Made by a program: the position numbers and the translations under genes. The notes below the pieces were generated by a model. The model made no database searches. It was not told the origin of the DNA and was given only the letters and a program-made list of their open reading frames with translations. Positions 1-9,760 of a stretch of 32,234 nucleotides of DNA are shown piece by piece; the stretch's first letter is position 1, and the number at the start of each line of letters is the position of its first letter. The stretch covers positions 1 to 32,234 of the forward strand of contig DEBD01000012.1 in the NCBI GenBank assembly GCA_002348385.1. Direction: 5' to 3'. The stretch is from Gammaproteobacteria bacterium UBA2965 (GTDB lineage: Bacteria; Pseudomonadota; Gammaproteobacteria; Pseudomonadales; Azotimanducaceae).

Positions 1-557
1 TGCTCGCGCACGAACGAGCTCGCGGCTTGCGAGCCCAGGCTCGCCTTGGTGCACACCAATGTCTGCGGCGTGGGAATACCAAACTCTTGGGCGTTGCGCG
101 CGAGAACCATCTTGGAGTTGATTTCCCGGCTGATCTCCAGTGCTTGCTCGTTTGCGTGCAGGGGCGCGTTGGATCCGCTCACCAGGTAGATGGTGGTTAG
201 GTCTGTGTTGGGCTTATTGTCAGCAACGTTGGCATAGAAATCGCTGCTGGGATAGTAATGCATGTTCTGGGCGACGATGGGATGCGTGCCCATGCGATGG
301 AAGGCGTCGTGGTAGAAGGCCAATAGTTCGCGCCACGGGCTGCACTGGAACTCGTCGAACATGGCCACGTGGTCCGTGGGTTTGCCTATGTACAGATGCG
401 CCACCTGCAGCATGGCGGTGAGCTCTACATTGGATACGTGATCCGCCTGCTGTTTGGGCGTAAGCGCATCGAGATCGAAGTACAGCGAGCAGTCGTCCCC
501 GGCCATGGCAAAAAGCACGCTGCGGGACTGATTGGGAAAAAAGGAGTGCGTCGTCAT
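1..557 (-). CDS. ATP-grasp-like protein, N-terminal part (cut by left edge)
   Basis: An open frame starts at ATG 557, 10 bases after the stop of the HisC-like gene, and runs off the left edge after 185 codons without a stop. It opens MTTHSFFPNQSRSVLFAMAG. Around residues 150-165 it reads NSKMVLARNAQEFGIPTPQT, which resembles the start of an ATP-grasp N-lobe (NSK, then an Ala-rich helix, then GIPTP). ATP-grasp enzymes join a carboxylate to an amine or thiol through an acyl phosphate. The nucleotide-binding and metal-binding parts would lie outside the window, so family and substrate cannot be settled. The first 140 residues match nothing I recognise. Position suggests co-transcription with the aminotransferase upstream. 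Coding status is fairly sure; the ATP-grasp label is an inference from one motif. Confidence 0.6.
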   Translation of the reverse strand, partial: MTTHSFFPNQSRSVLFAMAGDDCSLYFDLDALTPKQQADHVSNVELTAMLQVAHLYIGKPTDHVAMFDEFQCSPWRELLAFYHDAFHRMGTHPIVAQNMHYYPSSDFYANVADNKPNTDLTTIYLVSGSNAPLHANEQALEISREINSKMVLARNAQEFGIPTPQTLVCTKASLGSQAASSFVRE

Positions 558-567
558 GGGGCGCGTG

Positions 568-1656
568 TCAGGGCTGGCCGTCCAGTATTTCGGCGAGGGC
601 CTCGAGTAGCACGGCGTTCTGAGTCTCGGTGCCCACGGTGATGCGCAGCTTGTCGTCCAGTTGGGGGGTATTGAAGTAGCGCACGAGTATACCGCGCGCC
701 TTGAGCCTCGCATAAATGTCGGCGGCGCCGTGGCTGAGCGTCATCGGGGCCTTTGCAAGCAGAAAGTTGGTTTGCGACGGCCACACCTCGAACCCAAGCG
801 CCGCAAGACCCTCGCGCAGCGTGCGTCGAGCCAGCCGAACGGCTTCCCAGCTGGCCTGGGCGTGGGCCCGATCCTCTATGGCCGCCGCGCCCAGGTGCTG
901 GCTGATTAGGTCGATGTTGTAGCTGTCGCGCGTCTTGGTGAGCATGGGTTCGATGAGCCGGGCGTCCCCCAACAGGTAGCCTAGGCGCAGTCCAGCCAGG
1001 CTGTACCCTTTGGAGAACGTGCGCAGGATCAGTAGGTTGTCGAACACGCTGATCAACCTGGTGAGATCGTGCTGCAGGGCGGGATCCACGAAGTCCACAT
1101 AGGCTTCGTCTACCAGCAGAACGCCGTTGAACTCGTTGGCGATGCGGCTTAGACGCTCGCTATCCAGCAGGGTGCCCGATGGCGCGTGGGGGTTCACGAT
1201 GCAGGCCAGATTTGCGCCGGCCTCGTTGAGTTGCGTGGCGAAGTTGCGCGGCAGCTGCCAATCGTCGTCCATCGCTATGCCGAGCGTGGGAGAGCCGTGT
1301 ACGTCGGCCAGCACCGGATAGAGCGAATAGCTGGGTTGCGCCATCCCGAACGGGGTGCCCGGCTCCACGAAGGTGCTGAATGCAAGCCGCAAACCCTCGT
1401 CTCCGCCATGGGTCATGACGATGTTGCTGCGATCAACCCGGTGCAGCTCGGCCAGCTGGTCACGCAGCGGGTCTGCGGTGGGCTGCGGATAGGTCCGCAG
1501 GGCGTTGGCGTCGATGTTGGCGAGGGCTTCTGCCACTCGTGGGCTCGGAGGATGGGGGTTCTCGTTGGTGTTGAGTTTGAGCGTCTCGCTGTCGTCGGGC
1601 TGCTCGCCCCAGGAATAGCCCTGCATGGCGGCGATATTATCGCGTTGGTACGTCAT
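568..1656 (-). CDS. hisC: HisC-like PLP-dependent aminotransferase (histidinol-phosphate aminotransferase family)
   Basis: A 362-residue fold-type I aminotransferase. HisC converts histidinol phosphate and 2-oxoglutarate to imidazole-acetol phosphate and glutamate, or the reverse. Family marks are KLNTNENPHPPSPR near residue 27, GGDEGLRL near 84, NPHAPSG at 155-161 (usually NPNNPTG), LVDEAYVDF at 181-189, and TFSKGYSLAGLRLGY at 213-227 with the PLP lysine at K216. R338 is the likely carboxylate-binding arginine. ATG 1656 was chosen because it overlaps the upstream stop as ATGA and starts just before the conserved N-terminus; an open extension to 1809 is antisense-like sequence inside the neighbour. 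No other histidine gene is nearby and the next gene looks like an ATP-grasp ligase, so the substrate may not be histidinol phosphate. The symbol is by family only. Confidence 0.85.
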   Translation of the reverse strand: MTYQRDNIAAMQGYSWGEQPDDSETLKLNTNENPHPPSPRVAEALANIDANALRTYPQPTADPLRDQLAELHRVDRSNIVMTHGGDEGLRLAFSTFVEPGTPFGMAQPSYSLYPVLADVHGSPTLGIAMDDDWQLPRNFATQLNEAGANLACIVNPHAPSGTLLDSERLSRIANEFNGVLLVDEAYVDFVDPALQHDLTRLISVFDNLLILRTFSKGYSLAGLRLGYLLGDARLIEPMLTKTRDSYNIDLISQHLGAAAIEDRAHAQASWEAVRLARRTLREGLAALGFEVWPSQTNFLLAKAPMTLSHGAADIYARLKARGILVRYFNTPQLDDKLRITVGTETQNAVLLEALAEILDGQP

Positions 1657-2717
1657 TGAGGCGTTGTGGCTTCGGGCAGTTCGGGCGGCGGGTCTGCAGG
1701 CCCAAGCAGGTGCGCCAGCCAGGCAGTGGAGGGATTGGCCTCCAGCGCGATCTTGGCCGTCATGGTAAGTGGAACCGAGAGCAGCATACCGACCGGCCCG
1801 AGCATCCATCCCCAGAACACCAGGGAGACGAACACCACCAGTGTGGACAGCCCCAGACCCTTACTCATAAACTTGGGCTCCACCACGTTCCCCATCACGA
1901 TGTTGATTACCACGTAGGCAGCGGCGGTAGCCGTGGCTTCGATGCCGCCGAGCTGGATGAGTGCGAGCAGCACTGCGGGCACTGCAGCGATGATGGAGCC
2001 GATGGTGGGGATGTAGTTCAACAAGAACGCCAACAGGCCCCACAGCACGGGAAAATCAATCCCCATGACGGCCACAAAGGCGCCGACGATAATCCCGGTG
2101 ATTACGCTCACAGTGGTTTTGATGCCTATATAGCGGTTCACGTTCTCTGCGAAGGTTGCAAAGTGCGGCAGGTCTTCTTCCGGGTTTTCCAGCACGTCGG
2201 CGAGCTTGCGCGGAAAGCTGGCGGCTTCCGCCAGGATGAAGATGACCGTGAGCAGGATGAGGAACCCGTTGCTCAGCGCGCCGCCGAGTCCGCTGAGCGT
2301 GTTGCCCGCCATCACCAGCGCCGTGCTGGGGTCGAAGTACGACAGCAACGTGTCCGTGGAGATCTCTATACCCAGAGGGGCAGCCATGGCAATGATGTTG
2401 CTGAGCGTCTCCACCAGACGCTCCTGATAGAAGGGAAGTCGCTCCGTGAAAGCGCCCGCCGATTGGGCGACCACCGCGCCCACGCCGATGATCATGACGA
2501 TGAAGCCGACGGTTACCAGGGTGATGGCGATTCCCGTGGGTACGCGCTTGCGCTCCAGCCAGAATACCGGCGTGGCGGCGATGGTAGCGATGAAGGCGGC
2601 GAGCAGGAACGGCACCATCAGGGTCTCGGCGGCCTTGATTCCCGCCGCGATCACCACCAGTGCGGCCAGGGTAAGAAGCGTTCTGCTCGTGGATCCCAAG
2701 GTGAGGTGTCCGGACAA
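1653..2717 (-). CDS. AI-2E family transporter (TqsA/PerM-like membrane protein)
   Basis: A 354-residue polytopic inner-membrane protein of the family once named for autoinducer-2 export; most members have unknown or ion-related substrates. Hydrophobic segments lie near residues 13-50, 62-88, 143-166, 198-262 and 290-330. The family-typical stretches around FPVLWGLLAFLLNYIPTIGS and the late GMLLSVPLTM segment are present. The length is normal. The start is TTG 2717: the frame is closed by a stop at 2757-2759, and no ATG, GTG or TTG lies between. It follows the amidase gene by 11 bases and its stop overlaps the HisC-like start by 4. No clear Shine-Dalgarno site is visible, so translation may depend on coupling. 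Substrate unknown. Confidence 0.9.
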   Translation of the reverse strand: MSGHLTLGSTSRTLLTLAALVVIAAGIKAAETLMVPFLLAAFIATIAATPVFWLERKRVPTGIAITLVTVGFIVMIIGVGAVVAQSAGAFTERLPFYQERLVETLSNIIAMAAPLGIEISTDTLLSYFDPSTALVMAGNTLSGLGGALSNGFLILLTVIFILAEAASFPRKLADVLENPEEDLPHFATFAENVNRYIGIKTTVSVITGIIVGAFVAVMGIDFPVLWGLLAFLLNYIPTIGSIIAAVPAVLLALIQLGGIEATATAAAYVVINIVMGNVVEPKFMSKGLGLSTLVVFVSLVFWGWMLGPVGMLLSVPLTMTAKIALEANPSTAWLAHLLGPADPPPELPEATTPQ

Positions 2718-2728
2718 CTGGTGGGTGG

Positions 2729-3565
2729 CTATTCTAGGGAACGCCGGTGTTGCAGGCTAGGCAGCTCCCTGCGCACTTTCTCCACTACTGCCGGATCTAC
2801 GTCGGCCACGGCCACTCCGTCGCCTTCCGCGCACTCGGCGACTACCTTGCCCCACGGGTCGATGATGAGGGAATGTCCGTAGGAGTGCCGTTTGCCCCAG
2901 TTGTGTCCGTGCTGGGCCGGTGCGAGCACATAGCTTTGACATTCAATCGCACGGGCCCGCAGCAGTACGTGCCAGTGCGCATCCCCGGTGGTCTGGGTAA
3001 ATGCCGATGGCACGGCGAGCGCCAGGGCGCCCATGTCCACCAGCCCCTGGTATAGATAGGGAAATCTAAGGTCGTAGCAGACGCTCAATCCCAACTTGCC
3101 GAAACCCAGCTCGGTGACAGTAAGCTGGTCGCCGGCGAGCGTGCGCGCCGACTCGCGCAGTTGGGTTCCGTCCGACAGGGAGATGTCGAACATGTGGATC
3201 TTACGGTATGCGGCTCGAATTCGGCCTTGGGCGTCCAGATGAACGCAGGTGTTGAAACACTTCTCGGGATCGCCTGCGTCCTCGTGAAACCCGCCGAGAA
3301 TCAGGTCGCAGTCGTTGGCCCGGGCCATGTCACGGCAACGCTCGAGGATGGGTCCGCCCGGGCTGTCGGGCGCGGCGGGCAGCGCCTCTAGCAACGCGCG
3401 CTTTTGTTTTTCCGGCCCCAGGAAGGCGAACGCCTCGGGCAGCAATACCACCTTGGCGCCTTGGGCGTGGGCCTGTGCCACCAGCCCCTCGGCCGTGGAC
3501 AGATTAGCTTCCAGGTCGGGCGTGGCGCAAAGCTGCACGCAGCCTACGCGGGTGGTCTCAGCCAT
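2729..3565 (-). CDS. Carbon-nitrogen hydrolase, Nit1/omega-amidase type
   Basis: A 278-residue nitrilase-superfamily amidase. The Glu-Lys-Cys catalytic triad is visible as E44 (LLPEAF), K122 (YRKIHMFD) and C163 (SVCYDLRFP). The FDI after the lysine and the DLRFP after the cysteine are typical of the Nit branch. Characterised members hydrolyse deaminated glutathione, a by-product of aminotransferases, or omega-amides such as 2-oxoglutaramate. Having two aminotransferases in the same run fits such a repair or amide role, but this is inference. It starts at ATG 3565, 27 bases after rhlB ends, and is soluble with no signal peptide. Other nitrilase subfamilies are possible; the superfamily is certain. 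Confidence 0.9.
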   Translation of the reverse strand: MAETTRVGCVQLCATPDLEANLSTAEGLVAQAHAQGAKVVLLPEAFAFLGPEKQKRALLEALPAAPDSPGGPILERCRDMARANDCDLILGGFHEDAGDPEKCFNTCVHLDAQGRIRAAYRKIHMFDISLSDGTQLRESARTLAGDQLTVTELGFGKLGLSVCYDLRFPYLYQGLVDMGALALAVPSAFTQTTGDAHWHVLLRARAIECQSYVLAPAQHGHNWGKRHSYGHSLIIDPWGKVVAECAEGDGVAVADVDPAVVEKVRRELPSLQHRRSLE

Positions 3566-3592
3566 GGACGCGCCTTGATGTCATGGGTGGGA

Positions 3593-4758
<1,166 letters not shown>

Positions 4759-4759
<1 letters not shown>

Positions 4760-6042
4760 CAGGCCTGCCCACCCAACTGCTGCTCAACCGTGGCAAGCTT
4801 TACGCACAGGGTCAGCAACTGCATGGCCGCCTTGACGTCCGACAGCGCCGCGAAGGTAGGTGCGATGCGCAGATTCCGGTCTTCCGGGTCGTTCCCGTAG
4901 GGGAACGTGGCGCCCGGTCGGGTGATGTTCAGCCCGGCGGATGCCGCCAGCTCTCCCACCCGGCTGGCGAGCCCGGGCCGGATGTCGAGCGACACGAAAT
5001 AGCCGCCCTTCGGGGTGCTCCAACTGGCTATGTCCAACTCGCCGAGCTGACTGGCAAGAGTTTCCTCCACCGCCTGGAACTTGGGCTTGATGAGCTCGGC
5101 GTGGGCAGCCATATGTTCTTCCAGGCGGCCGGAGAGAAAGCGCGCATGACGCAGCTGGTTGACCTTGTCCGGCCCGATGCTCAGCTGGCCAAGTCGGCGT
5201 GTGACCCGCGCCACCACGTTGGCGCCTGAAGCCAGAAAGCCCAGACCGCCGCTTGCGTAAGTGATTTTTGAGGTGGATGCAAAAAGAATAACGTGGTTTT
5301 CCGTGCCGGCCTCACGGGCGGCGCTGAGGATGGGTGAGAGCGGCGTCTTCGGAAACTGGAAATCGTGCACCGCGTAGGCATTGTCCCACATCACTACGAA
5401 GTCGTCTGCCGCGGCTTTGTTGGGCAGATCGGCCATGAGCGCCACACACTCGGGCGAGTAGATGCAGCCAGTGGGGTTGGAGAATTTCGGTACGCACCAG
5501 ATGCCTTTGATGTCGGGATCTTCGGCGGCCAGGCGGGTGGCCTGTTGCATGTCCGGGCCGTGCTCGGTCATGGCAACATTTACCATCTCGATGTCTGCGG
5601 CCTCGCAGATGGTGAAGTGGCGGTCGTAGCCCGGTACCGGTGTGAGCATCTTTGGCGGGTGCGCCCGTGACCACCGGCGCCCGTCTTCCCACAACCCGCC
5701 GTGCAGCGCCAGATCCACGCTGGTGTGCATGAGCGTCAGGCTGGAGTTGCCCCAGCAGATCACGTCGTCCGCGCTCACGTCCATCAGCTCTGCGCCCAGT
5801 GCTCGCGCCTCCGGCAACCCAGCGAGCGTGCCGTAGTTGCGGGCGTCGGTCCCATCGGCGGCGAAGTAGTCACCGGCAATGGCGTCATCCAGCCCGGCGC
5901 TCAGATCCAGCTGATCGGCGGCCGGTTTGCCCCGGGTCAGGTCCAGGGCGAGCCGGTTGCCCTTCTGCAGCCCAAGCTCCTTGGTCAGCTGCGCCTGCAG
6001 CGCTTCGAGCTCAGACTTCGTCCAGGTGGACAGCGCGCTCAT
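4759..6042 (-). CDS. Aminotransferase, subgroup 1c aspartate aminotransferase (MocR-like domain family)
   Basis: A 427-residue PLP enzyme of fold type I. It matches the longer subgroup with LDLTRGKP at 33-40, RNYGTLAGLPEAR at 68-80, CWGNSSLTLMH at 96-106, KFSNPTG at 186-192, WDNAYAVHDF at 219-228 and ASTSKITYASGG with the PLP lysine K259. Members related to the Corynebacterium AspT act as aspartate aminotransferases, interconverting aspartate and 2-oxoglutarate with oxaloacetate and glutamate. There is no DNA-binding domain, so it is not a MocR regulator. It starts at ATG 6042, overlapping the argC stop by 4 bases, and its stop shares a base with the rhlB start. Substrate is assigned by family resemblance only. 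Confidence 0.85.
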
Positions 6043-6986
6043 GAGGTCAATCCGGTGGCTTCGTCTACCCCGGTCATCAGGTTCAGATTCTGCACGGCGG
6101 CGCCAGAGGCACCCTTGCCAAGGTTGTCATACCGGGCTGCCAGCAACATCTGCTCGCCATGGCCAAATACCATGATCTGCAATCGGTTGGTGCCGTTGCA
6201 CGCCGTGGGGTTGAGGTAGCCACCTTCCAGGTGGGGATCGGCCCCAAGCTCGGCTACGTCAACGAACTGCTCATTCGCGTAGCGCTGGGCCAATAGCTGC
6301 TGCACGCTCTCGGGCGTGGTACCGGGTGCCAGAGTGCGGCTGAATAACGGCACCTGCACCAGCAGGCCCTGGTAGAAATGACCCACGGATGGCGTGAACA
6401 GGGGGTAGAAGCTGGTTTTCGAGTAGTGCGCCATTTCCGGCACGTGTTTGTGTTTCAGACCCAGCGCGTAGGCTTCTACGTTGCGTGTCTGGGAGGTTTT
6501 CTCGTCGAACCCGCGACGGGTTTGAATCAGGCTTTTGCCGCCGCCCGAATAGCCGGACACCGCCTGCACGGTCAGCCCCAGATCCGCCGGTATCAGGCCG
6601 GCTTCGATCAGCGGCCTGACCATTAGAATGAAGCCTTGAGGATAGCAGCCAGGATTGGAAACGCACTCTGCGTTGGCAATGGCTTCTCGCTGTTCCGGAG
6701 CCAGCTCCGGCAGACCGTAGGACCAATCCGGCGCCACCCGGTGGGCTGTGCTGGCATCGAGGATCCGGCACCGGCCATTGGCCAGCGCGACCGCCTCCCG
6801 AGCCGCATCGTCGGGCAGGCACAGAATGGCCACGTCGCAACGCTCGAACATCTCCGTCCGCGCGCCAGCATCCTTGCGGGCCGATTCCTCGATGGCGACG
6901 ACTTCGATGTCGGCACGATCGGCAAGGCGCTGGCTGATCTCCAGCCCGGTGGTGCCGGCCTGGCCGTCGATGAATACCTTGGTCAC
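6039..6986 (-). CDS. argC: N-acetyl-gamma-glutamyl-phosphate reductase, short type 2 form
   Basis: A 315-residue NADPH-dependent reductase for the third step of arginine synthesis, reducing N-acetylglutamyl phosphate to the semialdehyde. An N-terminal nucleotide loop GQAGTTGLEI spans 8-17. The catalytic cysteine is C114 in SNPGCYPQG, and the GYSGGGK and HKHVPEM motifs follow. The length fits the short type 2 enzyme rather than the roughly 340-residue type 1. The start is GTG 6986 with a weak AGAGA-like ribosome site. It is the first gene of the minus-strand run reaching the left edge. No other arginine gene is in the window, so it may serve a scattered arginine pathway or a related acyl-phosphate reduction. 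Confidence 0.9.
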   Translation of the reverse strand: MTKVFIDGQAGTTGLEISQRLADRADIEVVAIEESARKDAGARTEMFERCDVAILCLPDDAAREAVALANGRCRILDASTAHRVAPDWSYGLPELAPEQREAIANAECVSNPGCYPQGFILMVRPLIEAGLIPADLGLTVQAVSGYSGGGKSLIQTRRGFDEKTSQTRNVEAYALGLKHKHVPEMAHYSKTSFYPLFTPSVGHFYQGLLVQVPLFSRTLAPGTTPESVQQLLAQRYANEQFVDVAELGADPHLEGGYLNPTACNGTNRLQIMVFGHGEQMLLAARYDNLGKGASGAAVQNLNLMTGVDEATGLTS

Positions 6987-7217
6987 GATTTGCTGTCTCT
7001 ATTAGCGGCGCGAGATTTTAGGGGATATTGGTGGATTGTCCCACCGCATTCTGCGCGTGCCAGGTGCACGGCCAGAACCACTGCAACGACATGCAGGCGG
7101 CTGCCAGGCCAGCCAGCGCCATTGGCGCTCGGAGGGTGCAGAAAGCTGGGGAGACGGTCGTTCGCACACGGGCCCTGGTGGAAGATGAAACTGGCGCCAT
7201 TGTACAAGAACCCGCGT

Positions 7218-7236
7218 GCGGCAGACCCGCTCCTAC
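7218..7236 (-). repeat. Possible REP-like palindromic repeat, single copy
   Basis: On the minus strand this reads GTAGGAGCGGGTCTGCCGC: a GTAG head followed by a short imperfect stem (GCGG, loop, CCGC). It resembles REP units scattered in Pseudomonas, Halomonas and Xanthomonas genomes. It lies 10 bases beyond the stop of the glycosyltransferase-like gene, a usual place for REPs. Only one copy is in this window, so its repetitive nature is inferred from resemblance. The rest of 6987-7245 holds a 15-bp palindrome at 7115-7129 and no gene I trust. Confidence 0.4.
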
Positions 7237-7245
7237 TGCCGCCGG

Positions 7246-8418
7246 CTATTGGCGCAGGAATGCCAGTGCGGATGCCGCGCTGTCCCCCGCCAGGTCTGGA
7301 AACAACTCCACCAGGCTATGCGTCAGGGGCTGGTCAGGATGGCGGCTTCGGCACTGGTGAATGAAACGTAGGGTCCGCAGGCCGTCGAACCAGTCGTGCA
7401 GCGCTTTATCGAGATTGCTCTGGGTCTTGTACTGATCTACCGCCTTGGCGAAATGGGTCTGCAGGCCCAGCGTCTGCAGTATTGGTTCGGCGTCCACGGG
7501 CAGTGTTAGCTTTCCCGACTTGCTGGCATGCTCCAGTGCCGCCAGAACCTTGGCAAGCAGCTGGAAGCTGGCCGGGGCGTAGCTCAGGTAATCCCTGTCG
7601 GCTTTAATCCTGGCCAGCGCCCGCCCCGTTCCGAACGGCGCGCGCTGGGACTCACGCGCTTGAATGATCAGTTCGGGTCCCCGCAGGCTATGTACGGGGG
7701 CAACTTTCGCAAGCTTGTTGAGCAGGTGGAAATCCTCCCCGCCCGAGCGCCGCGGAAAGCCGCGTACGGTGGCGTAGTCTTCCGCATCCACCGCTAGCGT
7801 GCTGCCCAGAGTGTGGAATGCGTATCGGCTGCCGGCCCAGCCCAGGCGGTTGACGTAGTAGCGCATGTGCAGCTCGTAAAGGTCTGCCTTGTGCTGAGTT
7901 CGCGGATCGCTGCCACGATGACGAAACGGAAAGATAGCTACGCCGCGCTCGGGCAGTGTCGTGTCGAAGTATCCGCACGGCAAGCGCACGTCGGCGTCCG
8001 TGTTGTAGATCCAGCGGCAGGCCACATGGCCCCGGTGCCACAGCGCGGTTGCGCAATCCGCGCCGATCTTGCGTGCCAATCCCACGGCCTGGTTTTTGGG
8101 TACCGGTTGGGATACCCGATCCACCGTCAGCGTGTGGATTCGTTTTGCCGCGTCCAGCACCCCGATACCGCCATGGTCTGGTTGAAGGTGTGACAGCAGC
8201 GCGGCGGTGCGCTCGCGTGCCTCCGCGTCGGCGTTATCCGGGACGTTGGCGACAATCACTATCAGCAGGTCGGCCGCCTCGGGGGGGAGCAGTTCCTCCA
8301 GGAATGTGGGTGATTCGTCGAAACAGGGCACCACCAAAGCCCGTTGGTAGCTGTCTTTGACCTGTTCGGCCGCGTGCAGCGCATCGGCTTCGGCGTAACG
8401 CGACAGATAACGGGCCAC
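7246..8418 (-). CDS. Family 2-like glycosyltransferase, soluble
   Basis: About 390 residues from GTG 8418. The N-terminal strand ALVVPCFDE is the usual opening of a GT-A nucleotide-sugar transferase. Downstream come LIVIVANVPDN, an AVGLARKIGAD segment, the DXD-type NTDADVRLP that would hold metal and the sugar donor, and GGEDFHLLNKL, which corresponds to the acceptor-side ED motif. There are no membrane segments or signal peptide. Sugar and acceptor cannot be told. The start is uncertain: TTG 8457 is also possible and neither has a good ribosome site; frames further upstream only read antisense-like sequence within miaE. It follows miaE within 50 bases and is probably co-transcribed. No other surface-polysaccharide gene is nearby. 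Confidence 0.75.
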   Translation of the reverse strand: MARYLSRYAEADALHAAEQVKDSYQRALVVPCFDESPTFLEELLPPEAADLLIVIVANVPDNADAEARERTAALLSHLQPDHGGIGVLDAAKRIHTLTVDRVSQPVPKNQAVGLARKIGADCATALWHRGHVACRWIYNTDADVRLPCGYFDTTLPERGVAIFPFRHRGSDPRTQHKADLYELHMRYYVNRLGWAGSRYAFHTLGSTLAVDAEDYATVRGFPRRSGGEDFHLLNKLAKVAPVHSLRGPELIIQARESQRAPFGTGRALARIKADRDYLSYAPASFQLLAKVLAALEHASKSGKLTLPVDAEPILQTLGLQTHFAKAVDQYKTQSNLDKALHDWFDGLRTLRFIHQCRSRHPDQPLTHSLVELFPDLAGDSAASALAFLRQ

Positions 8419-8465
8419 GTTGCCGGCCCGGGTTGATCTGGCGGGTGTGGAAGACAATCCCCGGC

Positions 8466-9032
8466 TCAGTGCAGCGCAGGACGCCGGGGCTGATTGCGCA
8501 TGATCTGGGCTTCCGCTTCGGTCAGCTGCGTGAGCCGCTGCTGGTGGTCCAGATGGCCACATTCCAGTGTGGCCAGGTCCACGAACAACCGCCAATGGCG
8601 CGCTTCGCTCGCGGCGATGGCTTCGTAAAAGCGCCGGTCGGATCCTTCCGGCAGCGCCTGGGCGATCAGACCGAAACGCTCGCTCCCCCGGCGCTCTATC
8701 ACAGCGCCCAACAGCAGGCGATCCAGCAGATAGTGCTCTGTGCCCCGTCGGATCAGCCCGTTGAGTTGGTTGACGTAGGCATCCTTGATGTCTGCACCGG
8801 GTTGCAGGCCCTTGTCGGTAAGCAATCTAACCACCTGCCGATAGTGCGACAGCTCTTCGACCGCCAGCTCTGCCATGGCGTTCACCAGTTTGGGCCGGTC
8901 TGGATAGTGGGAGGCGATGTTCAGCGCCATGCCCGAAGCCTTTTTCTCGCAGGAAGCGTGATCCTGCAGAAAGCTGTGAAAATCCTCCATCACGACGGGC
9001 AGCCAGTCGGCCGGCGTGGGCTCGATATTCAT
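8466..9032 (-). CDS. miaE: tRNA-(ms2io6A) hydroxylase MiaE
   Basis: A 188-residue non-haem diiron monooxygenase with a ferritin-like four-helix fold. MiaE hydroxylates the isopentenyl group of ms2i6A at position 37 of tRNAs reading codons that start with U. The ligand pattern is visible: E29 (SCEKKA), E60 and H63 (EELSH), E113 (VIERRGSERF), E143 and H146 (SEARHW). DHASCEKKA and AMAELAVEELSHYRQV are close to known MiaE sequences. ATG 9032 overlaps the stop of the esterase gene by 4 bases. The partner genes miaA and miaB are not in the window. Confidence 0.92.
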   Translation of the reverse strand: MNIEPTPADWLPVVMEDFHSFLQDHASCEKKASGMALNIASHYPDRPKLVNAMAELAVEELSHYRQVVRLLTDKGLQPGADIKDAYVNQLNGLIRRGTEHYLLDRLLLGAVIERRGSERFGLIAQALPEGSDRRFYEAIAASEARHWRLFVDLATLECGHLDHQQRLTQLTEAEAQIMRNQPRRPALH

Positions 9033-9694
9033 GATCCGCCGGAAAAAACCCCGTTGAGCCAGCGCGCGATGTCGCTGATCTCCTCAGGACACACCTGGTG
9101 GCCCATGGCGTATTCGTGCCATTCCACCTGGTAATTCAGGCCCAGCAGGGTCTCGCGCGACGTAATGGCGCGGGTAATGGGAATCATGGGGTCATGCAGG
9201 CCGTGTGCCAGAAAGATGGGCGCGTCGATGTTCGCGAAGCCAACGCGCTCCATCAGTCGCTCGTGGTCGTGCACATAAGTAGACAGGGCCATGATGCCCG
9301 CCAGCCGCTCCTCGAAGCCCAGCCCCAGCTCCAAAGCGATCACGCCACCCTGGGAGAAGCCTGCCAGCGCGATCCGGTCGGCGCCAACGCCGCGCGCCTG
9401 CTCCGCCCGCACCAGATCACCCACGGCCTTCACGGAGGAGGCAATGTCGTCATGACCGCCGCTCGGGTCGTTAGGGTTGGCGTCGTACCAGGCACGCATC
9501 TCGGCACCTGCGTTGATGGTGACCGGACGCACGGGCGCGTTGGGAAACACGAAGCGCAGCGGCCGATGCAGGTCGAGCATCTCCACAACAGGCTCGAAAT
9601 CGTGAGCGTCCGCGCCCAGGCCGTGCAGCCAGATGACGCTGCCCGCACAGTCGCCGGTGGGGTCGATGCAGAGGGTTTCTAGTTGTTCGGACAT
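9029..9694 (-). CDS. Carboxylesterase, phospholipase/carboxylesterase family
   Basis: A 221-residue alpha/beta hydrolase of the EstB/YpfH type. The nucleophile is S114 in AGFSQGG, the acid is D168 in HGLHDPMIP, and the base is H199 in YAMGHQV. An HGLGADAHDF loop near residue 24 forms the oxyanion hole side. These enzymes hydrolyse short acyl esters; the physiological substrate is usually unknown, and eukaryotic relatives remove acyl groups from proteins. There is no signal peptide, so it is cytoplasmic. It is the first gene of a minus-strand run with miaE and the glycosyltransferase-like gene, and diverges from the ABC exporter across 146 bases. Confidence 0.9.
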   Translation of the reverse strand: MSEQLETLCIDPTGDCAGSVIWLHGLGADAHDFEPVVEMLDLHRPLRFVFPNAPVRPVTINAGAEMRAWYDANPNDPSGGHDDIASSVKAVGDLVRAEQARGVGADRIALAGFSQGGVIALELGLGFEERLAGIMALSTYVHDHERLMERVGFANIDAPIFLAHGLHDPMIPITRAITSRETLLGLNYQVEWHEYAMGHQVCPEEISDIARWLNGVFSGGS

Positions 9695-9760
9695 GTCTTG
9701 CTGACAGTTCTCTGTGACAGGCTCAGTTCAACAATATCGCCGGGTGAAAGCAATGTGCCT

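Noticed and set aside
1656..2882. Plus-strand open frame of about 400 codons opposite the AI-2E gene.
   Set aside because: Its product is rich in His, Gly, Asp and Arg with no family resemblance, and the opposite strand encodes a clear membrane protein.
6983..7207. Small minus-strand frames before argC, one with a Trp-rich end (about 60-75 codons).
   Set aside because: No ribosome site, no family resemblance and two overlapping frames of equal merit; kept as intergenic.
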